Source: Chloroflexus islandicus
GTDB lineage: Bacteria; Chloroflexota; Chloroflexia; Chloroflexales; Chloroflexaceae
Length of the DNA stretch: 32,284 bases
Assembly: GCF_001650695.1 (NCBI RefSeq)
Contig: NZ_LWQS01000075.1
Coordinates: forward strand, 1 to 32,284
Direction: 5' to 3'
A program made the position numbers and the translations under genes. Below are positions 11,016 to 19,086 of the stretch, piece after piece. The notes beneath the pieces are model-generated. The model had not been told where the DNA came from and did no database searches. It worked only from the letters and a program-made list of their open reading frames with translations. Position 1 is the first letter of the stretch. The number at the start of each line of letters is the position of its first letter.

Positions 11016-11816
11016 ATGTCCCCCATTCTCTGCTACGGTTCAATCTGCGCCGATCTGCGCATCTGGCTGCCGCGCTGGCCCACGCCGGGCAGCGGCGTGC
11101 ATGCCCTGCGCAGCGCTTGGTCAGCGGGCGGCAATGCGCTCAACGAGGCGCGTGCGTTGGCGCGATGGGGAGCGCCGCTGCACCTCTACGGCGACCGGTT
11201 GGGATACGATCCGGCGGGTGAGGTGGTGGCGGCAGCGTTGCATACCCTCAAACTGGCAGCGCATATCGAACGTGATCTAGGCAGCGTTACCCCCATTTGC
11301 CACATCCTCATCACACCTGATGGCGAACGCACGATCATCGCCCTCCGGGACGGAACCACCGCCGCGCCGCCGTCGCCGGCAGCGATAGCCGCGGCCCAAA
11401 TCGTCAGCGTGAGCCGTTACGGCCTGCATACCGCAGAAGTCGCGCAAACTGCGCGCCAGCTCAACCGGTTAGTCGTCGCCGGCGATGCGTTTGATCCAGC
11501 CGAGCCGCTCACGCAGGCTGCCAATGTAATTGTCACCTCGGCGGCATTGCTCGGCCCCAACCCGCACGAACGGGCCGCGGCGCTGCATCGGGTACGAGGC
11601 GCGCCGGTCTTTGTGACGGCTGGTTCACAGCCGGCGCGCGTGTTGGTGGCCGGCCAATGGCACGCGATAACGCCGCCAGCACAGACCGTTGCCGACACCA
11701 CCGGCGCTGGCGACATCTTCCGCGCCGGTGTGGTCTATGGCTTCTGGCAAGGTTGGGATTGGCCGGCGATCTTGGCATTTGCCGCGCATGCGGCTGCTGA
11801 GCAGATTGCGGTGTAA
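11016..11816 (+). CDS. PfkB-family (ribokinase-like) sugar or nucleoside kinase
   Basis: A 266-residue protein with the PfkB fold signatures: an N-terminal glycine motif SAGGNALNEARALARWG, equivalent to the substrate-binding GGxxxN region, and the C-terminal ATP/anion-hole motif ADTTGAGDIFRAGVVYG, where Asp of GAGD is the catalytic base. It would phosphorylate a small hydroxyl-bearing substrate (sugar, nucleoside or similar) using ATP. The protein is shorter than typical ribokinases (~300 residues) and lacks much after the anion hole, so the substrate cannot be named. The frame is open upstream into the lon stop codon (GTG 10962), but ATG 11016 starts the conserved strand SPILCYGSICADL. It follows lon by 50 bp with a hairpin between. 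Confidence 0.85.
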   Translation: MSPILCYGSICADLRIWLPRWPTPGSGVHALRSAWSAGGNALNEARALARWGAPLHLYGDRLGYDPAGEVVAAALHTLKLAAHIERDLGSVTPICHILITPDGERTIIALRDGTTAAPPSPAAIAAAQIVSVSRYGLHTAEVAQTARQLNRLVVAGDAFDPAEPLTQAANVIVTSAALLGPNPHERAAALHRVRGAPVFVTAGSQPARVLVAGQWHAITPPAQTVADTTGAGDIFRAGVVYGFWQGWDWPAILAFAAHAAAEQIAV

Positions 11817-11834
11817 GCAGGTGTGTGGCGTAAG

Positions 11835-12590
11835 TCTCCCCCGATAGCGGAACCAACCAGCTCAGGCATAGCTGGGCAGGAAACCCGGCCCTGAAGGGCC
11901 GGGCTAGGGTTACGAAGCCCGCTGCGCGGGCTGATGCCCTCACCCCCCAACCCCCTCTCCCACCTTTCGGCGGGAGAGGGTGAGCGACCGGGTAAGCGGG
12001 AGAGGCACTACTCACGCGGGATGCGGCAGCGCCCCTCTCCCGCGCCAGTGGGAGAGGGGCAGGGGGTGAGGGTATACCATCTCCCGCTTTCCGATTGTCA
12101 TTGCGAGGGAGGGGCGGCGTCCCGCCACGCTGGGAGCTGCCCAACCGAAGCAATCTCCCCCGATAGCGGAACCAACCAGCTCAGGCATAGCTGGGCAGGA
12201 AACCCGGCCCTGAAGGGCCGGGCTAGGGTTACGAAGCCCGCTGCGCGGGCTGATGCCCTCACCCCCCAACCCCCTCTCCCACCTTTCGGCAGGAGAGGGG
12301 GAGCGACCGGGTAAGCGGGAGAGGCACTTGCTCACGCGGAATGAAGCAGCGCCCCTCTCCCGCGTGAGTGGGAGAGGGGCAGGGGGTGAGGGTATACCAT
12401 CTCCCACTGTCCGATTGTCATTGCGAGGGAGGGGCGGCGTCCCGCCACGCTGGGAGCCGCCTGAACGAAGCAATCTCCCACTGTCCGATTGTCATTGCGA
12501 GGGAGTGGCAGCACCCAGCCACGCTGGGTACTGCCCGACCGAAGCAATCTCCCGCTGTAGCGGAACGAACCAGCTCAGACATAGCTCTCG
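11835..12590. repeat. Tandem duplication of a ~319-bp composite intergenic unit plus a partial third copy
   Basis: Copy 1 spans 11835-12153 and copy 2 spans 12154-12473, nearly identical with scattered substitutions. A degraded third portion runs from 12474 to about 12590. Each unit contains a GGCCCTGAAGGGCC-centred hairpin, a GCCCGCTGCGCGGGC hairpin, a CCCTCTCCC...GGGAGAGGG stem region and a terminal 58-bp element beginning TGTCATTGCGAG and ending GAAGCAA (12096-12153, 12416-12473, 12490-12547). Open frames crossing it are repeat-derived and show no protein features. The 1.1-kb gap 11817-12954 otherwise holds only further repeats. Confidence 0.9.
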
Positions 12591-12842
12591 TGCTCGCGGG
12601 AGATTGCCTTCGCTGCCGAAGGCGGCTCGCAATGCCATGTGGGGAGCGGCGGCGCGCCCATCTGTCATGGCGAGGGCGCGCAGCGCCCGAAGCAATCCCC
12701 TGCTGAAGCGGGTGGGACGCCTCGCCGGGAACGACAAACCAGCACTGGTGTGGCGGAACCCAAGGCCGGCAGCGGTTGTTCCCGTGCTCGCGGGGGATTG
12801 CCGTCGCTGCCGAAGGCGGCTCGCAATGCCATGTGGGGAGCG
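12588..12842. repeat. Dispersed palindromic elements with ATTGC/GCAAT ends
   Basis: Two direct copies of a segment running from GTGCTCGCGGG through GCTGCCGAAGGCGGCTCGC to CCATGTGGGGAGCGG occur at about 12589-12648 and 12784-12842. Between them, 12663-12697 is a compact element of the TGTCATxGCGAG...GAAGCAATC type, with a GGCGCGCAGCGCCC core. Both forms carry the ATTGC/GCAAT termini seen in the neighbouring tandem units and near 17.7 kb. No coding capacity is credible here. Confidence 0.75.
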
Positions 12843-12849
12843 GTGCTTC

Positions 12850-12916
12850 CCCAAAACCCTTTGCGTTCTCTGCGTCCTTCGCGCCTTTGCGTTAAGCATC
12901 TCTGCGTCTTGGCGGA
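12850..12916. repeat. 'TTTGCG/TCTGCG' intergenic repeat
   Basis: The stretch contains CCTTTGCGTTCTCTGCGTCC, CGCCTTTGCGTTAAGC and TCTCTGCGTCTTGGCG. The same motif family appears reversed at about 17269-17340 and 17619-17682. It resembles a degenerate dispersed repeat found between genes in several bacterial phyla. Function is unknown. Confidence 0.65.
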
Positions 12917-12954
12917 GCCAGACAGACGTCCGGCTCGCCTTTCCCAATACCGGC

Positions 12955-14250
12955 TCACTTCGCGCGATACGGTTGCCGGTACAGCTCGCTGTGAACACCC
13001 CATCGCATGGCTTGCAGATGCCAGCCGGCACTGCCTACCAGCCGGTAGATCCATGCCGGAACAACATTGCGGTTCAGCCGGTCTTGAGCGGCAGCGGGGA
13101 TCGGTTGCCCCTGCGCCAACGCTTCAGCCGCCAGCGCCAGCGCTGCACGGATTGGCATCGCTCTCCCATCCATACCAGCTAACGGATCGCCATGCACCAG
13201 CTCGCCGCCGCCGAGCGCCAACCCGCCTTGCCAAGTGAAGCCAGCGGTTTGGGCAAACTCGGCGCAGATCGCCAGCGCATTTGCGAGCTGGTGCGCTTCG
13301 GGGAAGCCACAATTGCCGATCACGGCAAAGCGTTGGGGTTGGACTGGATGCGCACGGGCAGCGAGCAGTTCGAGGAACCGGATCACCGGCGCGGGGAGCG
13401 TATCGATGTAGAGTGGGAAGGCCAGCACAATCAGATCGGTCGTGTCGAGTTGGTCGAACAGCGCTTGCAGCTTGGCCGGCTGGCCGAGCGTGGTGTAGAG
13501 AAATGCAGTATTGGTGGCGACGCCGCGTGCGGCGAGTTGTTGCATCAGATACTCACCCAGTGAATGCGAAGTGCTGTGGCGTGTGCGGGGACTTCCCACC
13601 AGCAGCACGGCAGTGTGCGGCGGGGTATCGAAGGTAACGCTGGCTGGCAGTGCCGGCAGCTCTGGGGTGCTCATCGTCTCGGTGTGGGTGATAGCCGTGA
13701 GTGCAGCGGCCATCTGCGCGGTGAGTTCGGCTTCCGCCGGATCGCCGGTGACAATCGCGCAGTGCGTGACAGGAGCGTAAAAGTTGAGGCTATTGCGCCA
13801 GACGAGATGGCGAAAGATCGCTTCGCGGCGCGGATCTGCTTCGGCTTGCCAGCCAATCGCCAGCAAGCTGGGGTAACGCTCATAGCGCCGCTCGTGGTGG
13901 GTTTCATTGTTGAGGGTGACGAAAAAGGGGGCGATATTCTGAATCTGATGATCGACCGCTTGCTTGAGCAGCGAACTATACCCGCCGAAGGTAATCGGTG
14001 TTACATACACCACCAGATCAGCCGCCATCATAGCTGCCGCAATCGCGCGATTGTCATCGGCCACGATACACTGGCCGGGATTGCGCACCCAACAGAAGAA
14101 ATCGCCGGCGCAGTTGCCAATCTTGTGCTCGCGGAGGGTAATGATGCGGGTATCATGGTGGTGGGCCGCAAGCTGATCAAGGAGCGCCTGCCTCACCCGT
14201 TCCCCGCGGCGGTCACCGGCAGCGGAACCGTCTAAGATTACCGTATTCAT
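12955..14250 (-). CDS. Tandem double-domain flavodoxin-like NAD(P)H/FMN oxidoreductase
   Basis: A 431-residue protein made of two flavodoxin-fold halves. The N-half (1-~195) starts MNTVILDGSAAGDRRGERV, has a cysteine cluster CAGDFFCWVRNPGQC like NADPH-dependent FMN reductases and iron-sulfur flavoproteins, and the FMN-site segment VTPITFGGYSSLLKQAVD. The C-half (~220-431) starts TAVLLVGSPRTRHSTS, the phosphate-loop strand, followed by DLIVLAFPLYIDTLPAPV, and lacks the cysteine cluster. Each half probably binds FMN, and the pair could form an intramolecular dimer. ATG 14250 is chosen because GGAGGAG lies just upstream; the frame is open 11 codons further. It is 22 bp downstream of a TetR gene on the same strand, so it is probably the regulated output of that repressor. 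The electron acceptor is unknown. Confidence 0.85.
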   Translation of the reverse strand: MNTVILDGSAAGDRRGERVRQALLDQLAAHHHDTRIITLREHKIGNCAGDFFCWVRNPGQCIVADDNRAIAAAMMAADLVVYVTPITFGGYSSLLKQAVDHQIQNIAPFFVTLNNETHHERRYERYPSLLAIGWQAEADPRREAIFRHLVWRNSLNFYAPVTHCAIVTGDPAEAELTAQMAAALTAITHTETMSTPELPALPASVTFDTPPHTAVLLVGSPRTRHSTSHSLGEYLMQQLAARGVATNTAFLYTTLGQPAKLQALFDQLDTTDLIVLAFPLYIDTLPAPVIRFLELLAARAHPVQPQRFAVIGNCGFPEAHQLANALAICAEFAQTAGFTWQGGLALGGGELVHGDPLAGMDGRAMPIRAALALAAEALAQGQPIPAAAQDRLNRNVVPAWIYRLVGSAGWHLQAMRWGVHSELYRQPYRAK

Positions 14251-14272
14251 CACGATTCTCCTCCCCAATCCT

Positions 14273-14980
14273 CTATTGATCACCCTCCGCTAAAGTGGCC
14301 ACAAATTGGTGCTGAATGCGATCGAGTTCATACCGGTACAGGGCCGCGCCATCGGCGCCAAACGGCGGAATTTGATGGCCGATTTCAAGCGAGACGAAGC
14401 CGTGAACGCGGGCCCAAATCACAATCGCGAGGGCGAAACTCTGCGGATCGCAGTGGCCGCCGTAACGCTGCCACTGCGCGAACATTGGTTGATAAGCCGG
14501 ATGAATCTCAGGGAGCCGCGGCGCGCGTAACCGGCCCGCCAGCCGCAATGCCTCGATCACGCTCACCAACGCGCTCAAGGCGCGCGCCGCTGCCGGCAGC
14601 ACCTGCTCGACCGGCGCGACATAACCGGGAATCGGCGTGCCAAAGATGAGCTGGTACCGTTCCGGGTACGTGATCGCCCACTGCCGGTAGGCGATGCCAG
14701 TGGCATGCAATCGACCAACGAGGTCATCAGCCGGAACTGCGTCGCGCGCGGCTAATTGCGCGTCGCCGAACGAGGTGTACGCATCGATGATCAGCGCCGT
14801 CACCAGCGCATCACGGTCAGGGTAGTAGTTATAGATTGCCGGCGCAGTAATACCGATGGCGCGGGCAATTGCGCGCAGACTCAGCGCCGGTGCGCCGTAT
14901 TCGGCGATTTGCTGCCATGCGGTTTGTTTGATCACCTCCGGCAGATGAGGCATCTGTTGGGTTTTGGGTGGGCGCGGCAT
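14273..14980 (-). CDS. TetR/AcrR-family transcriptional regulator
   Basis: A 235-residue one-component repressor. The N-terminal helix-turn-helix is SLRAIARAIGITAPAIYNYY (about residues 34-53), the standard TetR DNA-reading unit. The C-terminal ligand domain contains TYPERYQLIFGTPIPGY and ends with VIWARVHGFVSLEIGHQ, matching the TetR C-terminal type that carries a 'WxxxHG' motif. It is first in a two-gene minus-strand unit with the flavin reductase. A perfect palindrome upstream (15009-15025) overlaps a candidate -10 TATACT in its own promoter, so autorepression relieved by a small molecule is likely. The inducer is unknown. Confidence 0.92.
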   Translation of the reverse strand: MPRPPKTQQMPHLPEVIKQTAWQQIAEYGAPALSLRAIARAIGITAPAIYNYYPDRDALVTALIIDAYTSFGDAQLAARDAVPADDLVGRLHATGIAYRQWAITYPERYQLIFGTPIPGYVAPVEQVLPAAARALSALVSVIEALRLAGRLRAPRLPEIHPAYQPMFAQWQRYGGHCDPQSFALAIVIWARVHGFVSLEIGHQIPPFGADGAALYRYELDRIQHQFVATLAEGDQ

Positions 14981-15008
14981 TGCAGTACTCGCAAAAATAA
15001 ACGTTGTT

Positions 15009-15025
15009 TACTTACAGTGTAAGTA
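15009..15025. promoter_or_regulatory. TetR operator overlapping the tetR promoter
   Basis: TACTTAC-AGT-GTAAGTA is a perfect 7-bp-arm inverted repeat 29 bp before the TetR start codon. On the minus strand it overlaps TATACT (15027-15022), with a weak TTTGCT 17 bp further upstream. Size and position fit a TetR-family operator. Confidence 0.7.
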
Positions 15026-15118
15026 TACCATTGCGTCCAACGAAAGCAAAGGAAAGATTCGATAACCAGCGACGTGCGCAGAGCGAGGCTACAGCAGAGT
15101 AGTCTCGACGCTTCGTGT

Positions 15119-15124
15119 TATAAT
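15119..15124 (+). promoter_or_regulatory. Candidate -10 element for the GH13-like gene
   Basis: A perfect TATAAT lies 76 bp before the ATG at 15201. No convincing -35 is visible at 16-18 bp spacing. The leader between them has no recognised structure. Confidence 0.4.
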
Positions 15125-15200
15125 CTCTCCACTATGCGCGCGTGAGCGTCGCACACATATCGCCAACTCAGAACCCTCTGCCGGCGACACCGGTTGCTGC

Positions 15201-17258
15201 ATGAGTTACGAACTCTCTGAACAGTCCGATCACATCATTCTCCGCACCAACGATTACACGCTTGGCTGGTCAACCGACAGCGGCGCATTAATCCATCTCC
15301 AACGCCATGACAGTTTGAATGTTCTGGGGCATGGCCCGGCGATCGCCGGGGTTGATGTCGCGTTGGGCGGGCCGGCGAGCTGGATCACCAGCCGCACCTT
15401 TGCCCGCTATCTGTGGCATCGGGTGAGCGCCAACGATGATCAGCTTGTGATGACGATCATCGTTGGGCTAGGCCCGCTCAAAATCTTCGACCATTATCAG
15501 ATCGGGTGCGACACTATCAAGCGTTGGATCGAGATCGAGAATGTCAGTGGCGATGATCTGCGGCTTTACGGTGTGCGGTTGGTAGTACCGCATGCTCGGG
15601 TCGGCGAATCGAACCATTGTCTCTTCGAGGCGCCGGGCAATAGTGTGCGGCCCCGCGCGCCACTAGCGATTGCGGCGACCCAAGATCGCACCATTCTCCC
15701 GCGCCGCTTTTTCGCGCCGGGTTTGCGGGGCGGCAGCGCCTTCGAGCCGGCGCCAACGCAGGGGGCGGGGGTGATGGCGTTGTGGAACGACGAACTATCG
15801 CTGACCCTACTGTGCTGGTATGCCGGTGATGATGAAGCGGCGCTGCCCTACGTGCAAGGCGGTCACGAAGCGGTGTCGTTAGCTTATGAGGTTGCGGTAG
15901 CGAGCTGGCTGCGTTCTGATCAGCGGTTAACGGTCGGGCCGCAACACATTGTGTTGGTAGCGCAACCGTGGCCGGAGGCGCTGGCGGTTTACCGTGCGCT
16001 GACGCCATTGCCACAGCCGCCAGCGGCATGGCTGCGCGATGCTGTGCTATACGTCGCCGATCTGCGCCAATACGGCGGCGCCGATGGCTTATGTGCGCAC
16101 CTACCGGAATTGGTAGCGCTAGGGGTTGATACGCTCGGCCTGTTGCCGTGGCATACGGTTGGTGAGCGACCGCACTTGATCAGTGACCTCGAACGGATCG
16201 ATCCGGCATGTGGCGATGAGCCAGCCATTCGCCGCCTGATCGAAACCGCCCATCAGCATGGGATGCGGGTGTTGCTCGATGTGGCGATGCAAGGCTGCGC
16301 CCCCGACTCGCGCTACCTCAACGAACACCCCGAATGGTTTGTGCGCGACGACGCTGGCGCGTTCGCGATCGGCATTCCGTCCGATGCTCCGGCAGCGGCG
16401 CGCCATCCCGGCGTGGCGTTGCTGGCCGGCGGCTACCATTTCGACTGGACGCGGAACGACTGGCGGTTGTACTGGCAGCAGTGGGTGATTGCGCAGGTCG
16501 ATCACTTTGCGCTTGACGGCTTGCGGGTAGTGGCGCCATACCCGGCTGCCCCAGCGTGGATCCGCCGGCCACCGTTGCAGGCCAGCGCCGGCGCCGCATT
16601 GATGGCCCAAGCTGTGAGCGAAATCGCTGCCGCGCGCCCGCATCTGACCGTTCTCTGCACCCTATCCGGGCCGCGTTCGGCCCAATGTGCCAGCGGCTGG
16701 TTCGATTATCCCAGCCATCACATGCTGATTCACCTTGCTATGCGCCGGATCACACCGGCTGAATGGTGCGCCTATCAAGCTGATTACGCCGAACTCTACC
16801 CTCCCGCCTACCGCATCGGCTTCCTCGAAATGCACGATACTGCCGACTGCAACCCGCTGGCCGACGGCTTACGCGGCTCGCGGCTGGCGCAGGCGTTATG
16901 GGCCGTGATGCTGTTCAGCGGCTTGACGCCGGCACTTTGGAATGGGCAAGAGATTGCCGATCATCACCTCTTGCCGCGCCTGCTCAACCTCTGGCGGCGC
17001 GAACCGGCGCTGCGCCATGGCGTGATCGATTGGCAGCCGTTCAGCGCTACCCCAAATGATGTGCTCGCCATCCGCCGCACCCTCGGCGAGCGCAGTCTGA
17101 TTGGCGTGGTTAATCTCGGCGCGCTGCCGAGCCGCTTCATTGCCACCCAACGCCTCGGCGGCGACATCCTCGGGCTCTTCCCACTCATTCGCGAGCGGCG
17201 CGGGTTGGGGGAAGAGGTGCGGTTAGCGCCGTTTGGGATCTATTGTTTTGAAGGGTGA
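15201..17258 (+). CDS. GH13 (alpha-amylase superfamily)-like protein lacking catalytic residues
   Basis: A 685-residue protein. Residues ~1-265 are a beta-rich N-terminal domain and ~275-600 follow a GH13 TIM-barrel layout, with a C-terminal beta domain. The conserved regions can be placed but are degenerate. Region I reads LLDVAMQG (Asp360) instead of DxxxNH. Region II reads DGLRVVAP, with Val444 where the nucleophile Asp of GxRxD belongs. Region III reads TVLCTLSG, with no acid/base Glu. Only region IV keeps its His-Asp (EMHD, His545-Asp546). It is therefore probably not a glycoside hydrolase and may bind glycans or act as a regulatory pseudoenzyme. No signal peptide is seen, implying the cytoplasm. 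The ATG at 15201 lacks a clear Shine-Dalgarno. The frame is intact and uninterrupted, which argues against simple decay. Confidence 0.8.
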   Translation: MSYELSEQSDHIILRTNDYTLGWSTDSGALIHLQRHDSLNVLGHGPAIAGVDVALGGPASWITSRTFARYLWHRVSANDDQLVMTIIVGLGPLKIFDHYQIGCDTIKRWIEIENVSGDDLRLYGVRLVVPHARVGESNHCLFEAPGNSVRPRAPLAIAATQDRTILPRRFFAPGLRGGSAFEPAPTQGAGVMALWNDELSLTLLCWYAGDDEAALPYVQGGHEAVSLAYEVAVASWLRSDQRLTVGPQHIVLVAQPWPEALAVYRALTPLPQPPAAWLRDAVLYVADLRQYGGADGLCAHLPELVALGVDTLGLLPWHTVGERPHLISDLERIDPACGDEPAIRRLIETAHQHGMRVLLDVAMQGCAPDSRYLNEHPEWFVRDDAGAFAIGIPSDAPAAARHPGVALLAGGYHFDWTRNDWRLYWQQWVIAQVDHFALDGLRVVAPYPAAPAWIRRPPLQASAGAALMAQAVSEIAAARPHLTVLCTLSGPRSAQCASGWFDYPSHHMLIHLAMRRITPAEWCAYQADYAELYPPAYRIGFLEMHDTADCNPLADGLRGSRLAQALWAVMLFSGLTPALWNGQEIADHHLLPRLLNLWRREPALRHGVIDWQPFSATPNDVLAIRRTLGERSLIGVVNLGALPSRFIATQRLGGDILGLFPLIRERRGLGEEVRLAPFGIYCFEG

Positions 17259-17352
17259 GGGTCAATCACAAAGGCGCAAAGCAAGCAGAGGCGCAGAGGA
17301 TTCAAACGCAAAGGCGCGAAGATCGCAGAGGGCGCAGAGGGTTGTGGTAGGG

Positions 17353-17425
17353 AATAGCCGCAAAGAGACACAAAAGACACATATGTAACCATTCTTTGTG
17401 TCGTTTGTGAGTTTTTGTGGCTATT
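17353..17425. repeat. 73-bp imperfect inverted repeat
   Basis: The left arm begins AATAGCCGCAAAGAGACAC and the right arm ends GTTTTTGTGGCTATT, near reverse complements over about 31 bp around a TATGTAACC-containing centre. It is AT-richer than its surroundings and looks like a miniature mobile or extragenic palindrome. Confidence 0.6.
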
Positions 17426-17704
17426 ATTGCTCCCGCTCCAGTTGTCATTGCGCGCCGAGCGGTGATGTTGCCCCCACCCCCGACCCCTCCCCCGCTGGGG
17501 GAGGGGAGTAGCCCTCACCCCTAGCCCCGCTCCCGCTTTCTCAGGCCTCTGCCGCAACCCACGCGGCTCCCCTCTCCCGCCAAAAGGTGGGAGAGGGGGG
17601 CCGGGGGGTGAGGGAGTCAACGCAAAGGCGCCGAGGATTCAAACGCCAAGGCGCGAAGATCGCAGAGGGCGCAGAGGGTTTTGGGGGAAGCGTCACTTCC
17701 CCTT

Positions 17705-17853
17705 TGTCATTGCGAGCCGCCGGAGGCGGCGAAGCAATCCCCTGCGAGGGCGAGAGGCGCACCCATTGAGCCATTGGTTGCGCTGAAGGGGGAGATTGCT
17801 TCGGTCGGGCGCCACCCAGCGCGGCTGGGTGCCGCCGCTCCCTCGCAATGACA
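17705..17853. repeat. 149-bp inverted pair of TGTCATTGCGAG elements
   Basis: TGTCATTGCGAG (17705-17716) and CTCGCAATGACA (17842-17853) are exact reverse complements. Inner GAAGCAATC (17731-17739) and GATTGCTTC (17794-17802) are also exact reverse complements. Each half is itself a compact element with a GC-rich palindromic core. The pair sits just past the 3' end of the csx3-like gene and could form a very large hairpin in its transcript. Confidence 0.7.
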
Positions 17854-17946
17854 GCAGGCCATTTGGGCGATGGTGTACCCTCACCTCTCTCTCCGCTCTT
17901 GCCCGGCGGGAGCGAGTCACTGCGGGTCACTGCTGGATACCACTCT

Positions 17947-19086
17947 TCACCCGATCCGCACCACATCCCCAAGGCGATACTGCTCATCGCGGCTCAGAAC
18001 GATAATCCCGTTGCTGTACTGTTGGGCTTGCACCACGGCCAGCCACGGATGCTGGCGATAGGCGAGCGCCAGCCCGACCAGCAACCAGAGCGGCAGCTTG
18101 CCGCTGAGGATCACGCCGCGCTGCGGATCGAGGGCAGGGGCAATCATGTGCTGCAGCTCGTCATAATCGAGATGGGGTTGGGCCGGCTTGGCCTCTAGCC
18201 ACGTGAAGCCAAGCTTGGGGGTTAGCGTCCATTGCAGCGCGGCTGACGGCTGATCACCACGTTCTACCACTGGCGGCTGCACCCAACCCAAGCGCGGGTC
18301 AAACAGAAACACCGGTTGCGGTGCAGCGTGCAACGCGAGCGCGGCGTACAGCCAATTTGGGCCGCGCCCATGGATCGAAAGATCGGCAGGCGGAATCTCG
18401 GCTAAGACACGGGGCAGGTCAGCCGGTTGCCAGCGCGTGATACCATCAGCCCGCGCAAGCTGGTCAAGATCGACGATCAACTCGGTTGGCGCCTGTTGAA
18501 ACAGCCGTTCCCGCAGCTCTTCCGGCGTGAACGCAAACAGATGTTGCAAGCGCTCGGCCAGCTTCTGCACCATCACCCCATCGGGCAGATGCTGCCGCTC
18601 TAACTTGCTTATGACACCGCGCAACACCGGCGTTGCCTCATCGATCCGATCCTCGCCATACAACACCGACTGCAATTCGGCGATCAGAATCAACCCGCAC
18701 CGCTCAGCGCGCTCACGCCACTCGGCCAACCCCTCCGGCGTAGCCGCCAGCAGCACTGCGTGAGTGCAAGCGCGCAAAATCTGCTCTTGCTCAAGCGTTG
18801 GCTTACCTCCCACATCAACCAACAACGGCAAATGGCGGCGCTCAATATCACGGCGCACCCGCTCGACGAACGCGCTGCTGAATTGGCCCTTCTGGCGCAA
18901 CAGCCGCACCTGATCCGCCGGCGTCTCTTGGCTCCAATCACCTTCGCCATCGGGGCAAGCCCGCAACACATAGTGAGCTGCCTGCGCCTGCCGCAGCGCC
19001 TGCGACAGCGCATACACCAACACCGACTTGCCGCTATGGGGCGGGCCGCCGATCATCACTGCCGGAAATGGATTCATAGGATACAT
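17947..19086 (-). CDS. P-loop protein with two C-terminal Csx3-like (ring-nuclease-like) domains
   Basis: A 379-residue protein. The N-terminal ~190 residues are a P-loop NTPase or kinase-like domain with Walker A GGPPHSGKS (13-21) and a Walker B-like LPLLVDVGG (86-94). Two tandem segments then resemble Csx3, the small type III CRISPR protein shown to degrade cyclic tetra-adenylate. Segment one has HGRGPNWLYAAL (239-250) and FDPRLGWV (262-269). Segment two has GVILSGKLPLWLLVGLALAY (324-343), QHPWLAVVQ (345-353) and ends RLGDVVRI. The first keeps the DPRLG motif but has no obviously aligned active-site His. The second has a nearby His346 but Gln353 where Asp of DPRLG is expected. The gene diverges from the NE0113/LuxR gene with 247 bp between. 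It may lower cOA levels or act as an ATP-dependent sensor; activity is not established by sequence. Confidence 0.8.
   Translation of the reverse strand: MYPMNPFPAVMIGGPPHSGKSVLVYALSQALRQAQAAHYVLRACPDGEGDWSQETPADQVRLLRQKGQFSSAFVERVRRDIERRHLPLLVDVGGKPTLEQEQILRACTHAVLLAATPEGLAEWRERAERCGLILIAELQSVLYGEDRIDEATPVLRGVISKLERQHLPDGVMVQKLAERLQHLFAFTPEELRERLFQQAPTELIVDLDQLARADGITRWQPADLPRVLAEIPPADLSIHGRGPNWLYAALALHAAPQPVFLFDPRLGWVQPPVVERGDQPSAALQWTLTPKLGFTWLEAKPAQPHLDYDELQHMIAPALDPQRGVILSGKLPLWLLVGLALAYRQHPWLAVVQAQQYSNGIIVLSRDEQYRLGDVVRIG

Larger units (their letters stand above)
17259..17946. repeat. Repeat-rich intergenic spacer
   Basis: Contents in order: a 'GGCGCAAAG/GCAGAGG' repeat (about 17269-17340), an imperfect inverted repeat of ~31-bp arms (17353-17425), a run of CCCCTCCCCC...GGGGGAGGGG-type stems (about 17470-17610), a second 'GGCGC/GCAGAGG' copy (17619-17682), and a pair of TGTCATTGCGAG elements in opposite orientation (17705-17742 and 17794-17853) that make a large inverted repeat. 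Short open frames here are compositional artefacts of the repeats. No RNA gene was recognised. Confidence 0.8.

Noticed and set aside
11835-12590. Possible CRISPR array
   Set aside because: The repeating unit is ~319 bp with internal hairpins, not 25-40 bp repeats with unique spacers. No short regularly spaced repeats were seen elsewhere in the window either.
12253-13182. 309-codon plus-strand open frame across the repeat spacer
   Set aside because: It reads through repeat units and then antisense into the flavin reductase; the same peptide appears in other frames of the duplicated repeat, so it is not a gene.
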